17,673 nucleotides of DNA from Methanobacteriota archaeon (GTDB lineage Archaea; Methanobacteriota; Methanobacteria; Methanobacteriales; Methanobacteriaceae): assembly GCA_023434825.1 (NCBI GenBank), contig JAEYSH010000207.1:1-17673 (forward strand), given 5' to 3'. Each line of letters starts with the position of its first letter. Position 1 is the stretch's first letter. Both the position numbers and the translations under genes were made by a program. Below, in pieces: positions 14,258 to 17,673 of the stretch. A model generated the notes under the pieces. That model saw only the letters and a list, made by a program, of their open reading frames with translations, did no database searches and was not told where the DNA came from.

Positions 14258-15535
14258 CTAATCTTTTGATAATCTTTTCTTAAATGATTCTGCGTGAGCA
14301 TAAAGCCCTTCATATTCTGCAAGAGTTATTACAACATCCTTCAAATTTTCAACACCTTCTTTAGAAAGCCTTTGTACCGTAGGTTTCTTTAAAAAGGACT
14401 CTGTTGAAAGTCCTGAGTACATTCGAGCATTTTTTGATGTTGGAAGAACGTGATTAGTTCCTGAACCATAATCTCCTGCAGCTACAGGTGTTAATTCCCC
14501 TAAAAATATAGAACCTGCATTATTAATATCTTTTAAAGTGTTTTCAGGTTCTTCAGTCATAATTATCAAATGCTCTGGAGCATAATCATTAGAAAATTCC
14601 ACAGCATCACTTATAGAATCAGTAAGTATAATTTTACCATATTTTTTAAGGGATTCTTCTATTATTTTACTTCTTTGCATATATTTAATATTTCCTAATA
14701 TAATTTCATTTACTTTGTGAGCAATGTCACTTGAATCCGTAATAAGTACAGATGCAGCATCAGGATCATGTTCTGCCTGTGCCATCATATCAAAAGCAAT
14801 GAATTCAGCATTGGCAGTCTTATCTGCAATAATAAGGACTTCAGACGGTCCTGCTGGAAAATCAATGTCTACATCACCATAAACTAACTTTTTAGCTGCA
14901 GTAACAAATATATTTCCAGGCCCTACTATTTTATCGACTTTAGGGACACTTTCAGTTCCAAAAGCCATAGCTGCTATTGCCTGAGCTCCCCCAACTTTAT
15001 ATATTTCATCTGCTCCCGCAATATCTGCCGCTACAAGTACCATATCATTTACACTTCCATCTGGCATTGGAGGCGTACAGCAAACAATTTTTTTAACTCC
15101 CGCTATTTTTGCAGGAATTATTGTCATCAAAACTGAAGAAGGATAAACAGCACGCCCTCCAGGAATATAACAACCAACAATTTCAATTGGACGTATAATC
15201 TGGCCAGCAATAATTCCAATATCGACTTCATTAAACCATTCTTTTGGAATTTGGGCTTTATGAAAAGTTTCAATATTTTTAGCTGCCTTTTTTAATGCTT
15301 CAACAATTTCATTATCTACATTTTTATAACTTTTTTCAATTTCTTCAGGGGTTACCTTAAAATTTTCAATTATTACATTATCAAATTTTTCAGTGTAAGA
15401 TTTAAGTGAATTATCTCCTTTTTTCCTTACATCACTAATAACTTCATTTACTACACTTATTACACTTTCTGCATCTAGCTTAGAGCGGTTTAAAAGTTTA
15501 TTTCGCTCTGTGCTTTCAAATTTCACAATTTCCAT
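14258..15535 (-). CDS. hisD: Histidinol dehydrogenase
   Basis: The enzyme catalyses the last two steps of histidine synthesis, oxidising L-histidinol to L-histidine with two NAD. The 425-residue protein keeps all expected catalytic residues: zinc ligands Q253 and H256 in MAQAEHDPDA, D355 in AAGDYGSGTNHVLP and H414 in LYAHAESF, and the acid/base pair E321-H322 in APEHLII. The signature VGPGNIFVTAAKKLVYGD begins near 204, and GPSEVLIIAD near 229. The length is normal. The ATG at 15535 follows TGTGAT, read as an SD overlapping GGTGAT, at short spacing. It is the first gene of an operon with aspS, which starts 19 bases after its stop. Other histidine genes are not in the window, so the pathway genes are scattered. 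Confidence 0.96.
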   Translation of the reverse strand: MEIVKFESTERNKLLNRSKLDAESVISVVNEVISDVRKKGDNSLKSYTEKFDNVIIENFKVTPEEIEKSYKNVDNEIVEALKKAAKNIETFHKAQIPKEWFNEVDIGIIAGQIIRPIEIVGCYIPGGRAVYPSSVLMTIIPAKIAGVKKIVCCTPPMPDGSVNDMVLVAADIAGADEIYKVGGAQAIAAMAFGTESVPKVDKIVGPGNIFVTAAKKLVYGDVDIDFPAGPSEVLIIADKTANAEFIAFDMMAQAEHDPDAASVLITDSSDIAHKVNEIILGNIKYMQRSKIIEESLKKYGKIILTDSISDAVEFSNDYAPEHLIIMTEEPENTLKDINNAGSIFLGELTPVAAGDYGSGTNHVLPTSKNARMYSGLSTESFLKKPTVQRLSKEGVENLKDVVITLAEYEGLYAHAESFKKRLSKD

Positions 15536-15728
15536 TGTATCACAAACTTATTGTTATATTAAATTTAAATTATTATTCAGGAAATAATTAGAATGTTAAC
15601 TACATTTATTTAAATCATTATAACTAATTAAAGCTTTATCATCAAAAACTATATCCAATATAAAAATTAAAATTATAATGAAGGTAATTAATAATATTAA
15701 CATCCACCATTTTTATTTTTTCGGTGAA

Positions 15729-15746
15729 TTGTGTCGTGCATCACAA
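15729..15746. promoter_or_regulatory. Inverted repeat upstream of the UPF0058 TATA box
   Basis: TTGTG (15729-15733) and CACAA (15742-15746) face each other across 8 bases, directly abutting the TATA element where the BRE should lie. The site is in a 264-base divergent gap (15536-15799) otherwise holding A/T-rich sequence and the hisD promoter side. It is a candidate regulator site, or chance. Confidence 0.3.
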
Positions 15747-15758
15747 GATATATATAAC
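15747..15758 (+). promoter_or_regulatory. TATA box of the UPF0058 gene
   Basis: GATATATATAAC is a near-perfect archaeal TATA element 42-53 bases before the ATG. The predicted start near 15778 gives a leader of about 20 bases. Confidence 0.55.
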
Positions 15759-15783
15759 ATGCAATTAAATTTCTTACTATAAA

Positions 15784-15796
15784 TGGAGGGGCTCCA
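15784..15796 (+). promoter_or_regulatory. SD inside a small hairpin before UPF0058
   Basis: TGGAG-GGG-CTCCA is a perfect 5-bp stem with a GGG loop. It contains the gene's SD (GGAGG at 15785-15789) and ends 3 bases before the ATG. Folding would hide the SD, so it may tune translation. Confidence 0.4.
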
Positions 15797-15799
15797 AAT

Positions 15800-16138
15800 A
15801 TGTATAAAGATGAGCTTATACAATTACATCAGTTTTTGGTATATGTTTTAAAATATTTAGAAGACGGATATGAAGTAAAAGATGAATGTGAGGAATATTT
15901 CCGCCTTAATATCAGTCCGCATCACATCCACAGAACTAAAGCCGAACATAAATATGCTATTTTTGTTTTATCTGAATCAATCTCTGAACTGGTTGCTAAG
16001 AAAAATAACGGGACTACACCATCTAATCTCACAAATGGATTATCAGAACTTGCTAAAAGATCTAAAAAAGAACTAATACGTATGCATGAAGATAATGCAT
16101 TGAAATATGAGAAGAATAAAAATCTGGAAATAATCTAA
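15800..16138 (+). CDS. UPF0058 family protein
   Basis: This small archaeal protein of unknown function (112 residues) opens with the family form MYKDELIQLHQFLVYVLKYLE. It carries the conserved block ISPHHIHRTKAEHKYAIFVL at about 38-57, whose several His residues could bind a metal, though no function is established. The rest is a helical, charged C-terminus. No signal or membrane segment is seen, so it should be cytosolic. The ATG at 15800 is preceded by GGAGGGG at 15785-15791, which lies inside a small hairpin. It is divergent from hisD and 74 bases ahead of cpgS, which has its own promoter-like sequence. An overlapping ORF in another frame (15882-16076) is a shadow. Confidence 0.85.
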   Translation: MYKDELIQLHQFLVYVLKYLEDGYEVKDECEEYFRLNISPHHIHRTKAEHKYAIFVLSESISELVAKKNNGTTPSNLTNGLSELAKRSKKELIRMHEDNALKYEKNKNLEII

Positions 16139-16173
16139 TTTTAAACTTTAAATAATTTTATTAACTTCTTAAT

Positions 16174-16193
16174 TCCTATATACTTTTATATTT
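16174..16193 (+). promoter_or_regulatory. Candidate TATA element(s) of cpgS
   Basis: CTATATAC and TTTTATATTT follow each other in the 74-base gap before cpgS. A start about 25 bases downstream of the first would fall near 16200, giving a very short leader that still includes the AGGGAT SD at 16203-16208. Confidence 0.35.
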
Positions 16194-16212
16194 CATCAAG
16201 GCAGGGATAATA

Positions 16213-17604
16213 ATGAAAAGTATAAGGAAAATGATTTGTTTAGTAGATGGAGAGCACTATTTACCCGTTACTAAGTCTGCTCTGGATATGCTTGATAGTT
16301 TAGAACATAATGAAATAGTTGCTGTTGTTTTTATAGGCGGGACAGAAAAACTAAGAGAAGCATCTGAAGAGGGAATTTCAGAGAAGATGGAACGCCCAGT
16401 ACATTTTGGTGATGATTATCACAAAATACCCTACAAGCTCATTGGAGAAATGATTGATAAGTATGATGCCGATGTTGTAATGGATTTAAGCGATGAGCCA
16501 ATAGTTGACTATTCTAAACGTTTTAAAATTGCAACAATTGTTATTCAAAAAGGGATACCCTATGAAGGGCCTGATTTTAAATTCGATCCACTTACTGAAC
16601 ATGAAGTGTTAAAAAAACCTTCTCTTAAAATTCTAGGTACTGGAAAAAGAATAGGTAAAACTGCTGTTTCAGCATATGCAGCCCGATTAATCCATAATAG
16701 AGAATATAATCCTTGTATTGTGGCAATGGGCAGAGGGGGGCCAGAAAAACCTGAAATTGTTCGAGGCGACAAAATTAAGATCACTCCTCAATATCTGATG
16801 GAACAATCCAATCAAGGAGTTCATGCAGCATCAGATCACTGGGAAGATGCTCTAATGAGCCGAATTTTAACTATCGGATGCAGAAGATGTGGTGGCGGAT
16901 TAGCTGGTGATGTTTTTATTACCAACATGAAAAGAGGAGCAGAGCTTGCAAACGAAGTTGAATCTGATTTTGTAATTATGGAAGGTAGTGGTGCAGCTAT
17001 ACCTCCAATTAAAACTAACAAACATATTGTGCTTGTTGGTGCAAATCAACCACTAATTAATTTAGAAAGATTCTTTGGACCATTCAGGATACAATTAGGA
17101 GATTTAGTAATCATTACAATGTGTGAAGAGCCAATGGCCAGCAAAGAAAAGGTTAAATCAATCATGGAGTTTATTAAAAAAGTAAATCCTGATGCAGAAG
17201 TAATTCCAACTTTCTTTAGACCAAAGCCTTTAGAAGATATCAGTGGAAAAAATATTCTCTTTGCAACAACAGCACCGGATTCAATTAAAAATGTCTTAAT
17301 TAATCATTTAGAAGAAAATTATGGCTGTAAAGTAATTGGAACAACTCCACATCTTTCAAATAGACCACTTCTTCAAAAAGACATAGAAAAATATATAGAT
17401 GACGTGGATACTATGCTTACAGAACTTAAAGCCGCTGCAGTAGACGTTGCAACAAAAGATGCACTCGAAGCAGGATTAGAAGTTGTTTACTGTGATAATA
17501 TACCAGTTGTTTGCAGCGAAATCAAAGGCGGAGATCAGTTTTTAAAAGATGGAATAATAAAAGTCGTTGACGATGCTATAGACGATTTTAAATCCAAAAA
17601 ATAA
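16213..17604 (+). CDS. cpgS: Cyclic 2,3-diphosphoglycerate synthetase
   Basis: The enzyme closes 2,3-diphosphoglycerate to cyclic 2,3-diphosphoglycerate using ATP. This product is a solute and phosphate/energy store typical of Methanobacteriales and related thermophiles. The 463-residue protein has an N-terminal domain (about 1-130) beginning MKSIRKMICLVDGEHY. A P-loop core follows at LGTGKRIGKTAVSAYAARL (G142 to about L159) with VAMGRGGPEKPE after it, then RRCGGGLAGDVF and FVIMEGSGAAIPPI, all hallmarks of CpgS. The length is as expected. The ATG at 16213 has AGGGAT a few bases upstream. A long T-rich tract follows the stop. Cyclic DPG is mostly studied in thermophiles; its level in a mesophile cannot be judged from sequence. 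Confidence 0.94.
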   Translation: MKSIRKMICLVDGEHYLPVTKSALDMLDSLEHNEIVAVVFIGGTEKLREASEEGISEKMERPVHFGDDYHKIPYKLIGEMIDKYDADVVMDLSDEPIVDYSKRFKIATIVIQKGIPYEGPDFKFDPLTEHEVLKKPSLKILGTGKRIGKTAVSAYAARLIHNREYNPCIVAMGRGGPEKPEIVRGDKIKITPQYLMEQSNQGVHAASDHWEDALMSRILTIGCRRCGGGLAGDVFITNMKRGAELANEVESDFVIMEGSGAAIPPIKTNKHIVLVGANQPLINLERFFGPFRIQLGDLVIITMCEEPMASKEKVKSIMEFIKKVNPDAEVIPTFFRPKPLEDISGKNILFATTAPDSIKNVLINHLEENYGCKVIGTTPHLSNRPLLQKDIEKYIDDVDTMLTELKAAAVDVATKDALEAGLEVVYCDNIPVVCSEIKGGDQFLKDGIIKVVDDAIDDFKSKK

Positions 17605-17633
17605 TTGAATTATAAAATAAAATATAAAAAAAA

Positions 17634-17661
17634 TTTATTTTTTTATTTTTTTAAATTTTTT
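17634..17661 (+). terminator. T-rich terminator after cpgS
   Basis: Three T-runs (7, 7 and 6) within 28 bases follow cpgS, a clear archaeal oligo-T terminator. The preceding A-rich stretch (17613-17633) would serve a convergent minus-strand gene in the same way. Confidence 0.6.
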
Positions 17662-17673
17662 ACACCATCATGT

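Noticed and set aside
15882..16076. 64-codon ORF in another frame within UPF0058
   Set aside because: It is nested in a recognised family protein on the same strand, with no SD of its own.
17660..17673. Possible 3' end of a convergent minus-strand gene (ATG ATG GTG TAA)
   Set aside because: Only three codons before a TAA are inside the window. The position after a T-rich tract fits a gene end, but the evidence is too small to call.

Overview
The window looks like core chromosome of a low-GC, mesophilic hydrogenotrophic methanogen of the order Methanobacteriales, most likely a Methanobacterium. The evidence is an archaeal gene set: a two-subunit DNA primase, a class I CCA-adding enzyme, both first steps of the archaeal aminoshikimate pathway, archaeal-type AspRS, an UPF0058 protein and cyclic 2,3-diphosphoglycerate synthetase, an enzyme typical of methanogens of this group. 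Intergenic DNA is very A+T rich. Shine-Dalgarno (SD) sites of the GGAGGTGAT type and archaeal TATA boxes are common. No tRNA, rRNA, CRISPR array, transposase or integrase was recognised. The genus call is an inference from gene content.

Layout, left to right. 1-508 (-) is the N-terminal half of a LytS-type 5TM receptor protein that runs off the window. 908-3210 (+) is a priL-priS operon for the replicative primase. Convergent to it, 3221-7314 (-) is a four-gene run, in transcription order aroB' (3-dehydroquinate synthase II), an HPr-kinase-like P-loop protein, thpR (RNA 2',3'-cyclic phosphodiesterase) and cca. Next, 7315-9484 holds a probable DNA partition module: a ParA/SegA-type ATPase gene overlapping a small gene for a SegB-like protein with a predicted ribbon-helix-helix, flanked on both sides by many copies of a short pseudo-palindrome, TAA(C/G)TTA, mostly spaced exactly 8 bp apart. 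A small lipoprotein gene follows (9485-9895, -), then the ADH synthase gene (10021-10818, -), a SAM methyltransferase, a BaiN/HI0933-like flavoprotein, and an operon of hisD then aspS (all -, up to 15535). Divergent from hisD, 15800-17604 (+) holds an UPF0058 gene and cpgS.

How the genes work together. ADH synthase and AroB' catalyse consecutive steps giving 3-dehydroquinate for aromatic amino acids, and here the putative partition module and a lipoprotein gene lie between them. The AspRS has the His/Pro pair associated with non-discriminating enzymes, which would charge both tRNA-Asp and tRNA-Asn. ThpR and Cca are a common archaeal RNA-processing pair.

The most notable content is the module at about 7440-9330. 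It has a small DNA-binding candidate with an arginine-containing flexible N-terminus, its ATPase partner, an operator-like box cluster over the ATPase promoter, and a ~660 bp box array downstream. I read this as a SegAB/type Ib-like segregation locus with a centromere built from 8-bp repeats. The repeat array is directly visible; the function is inferred.
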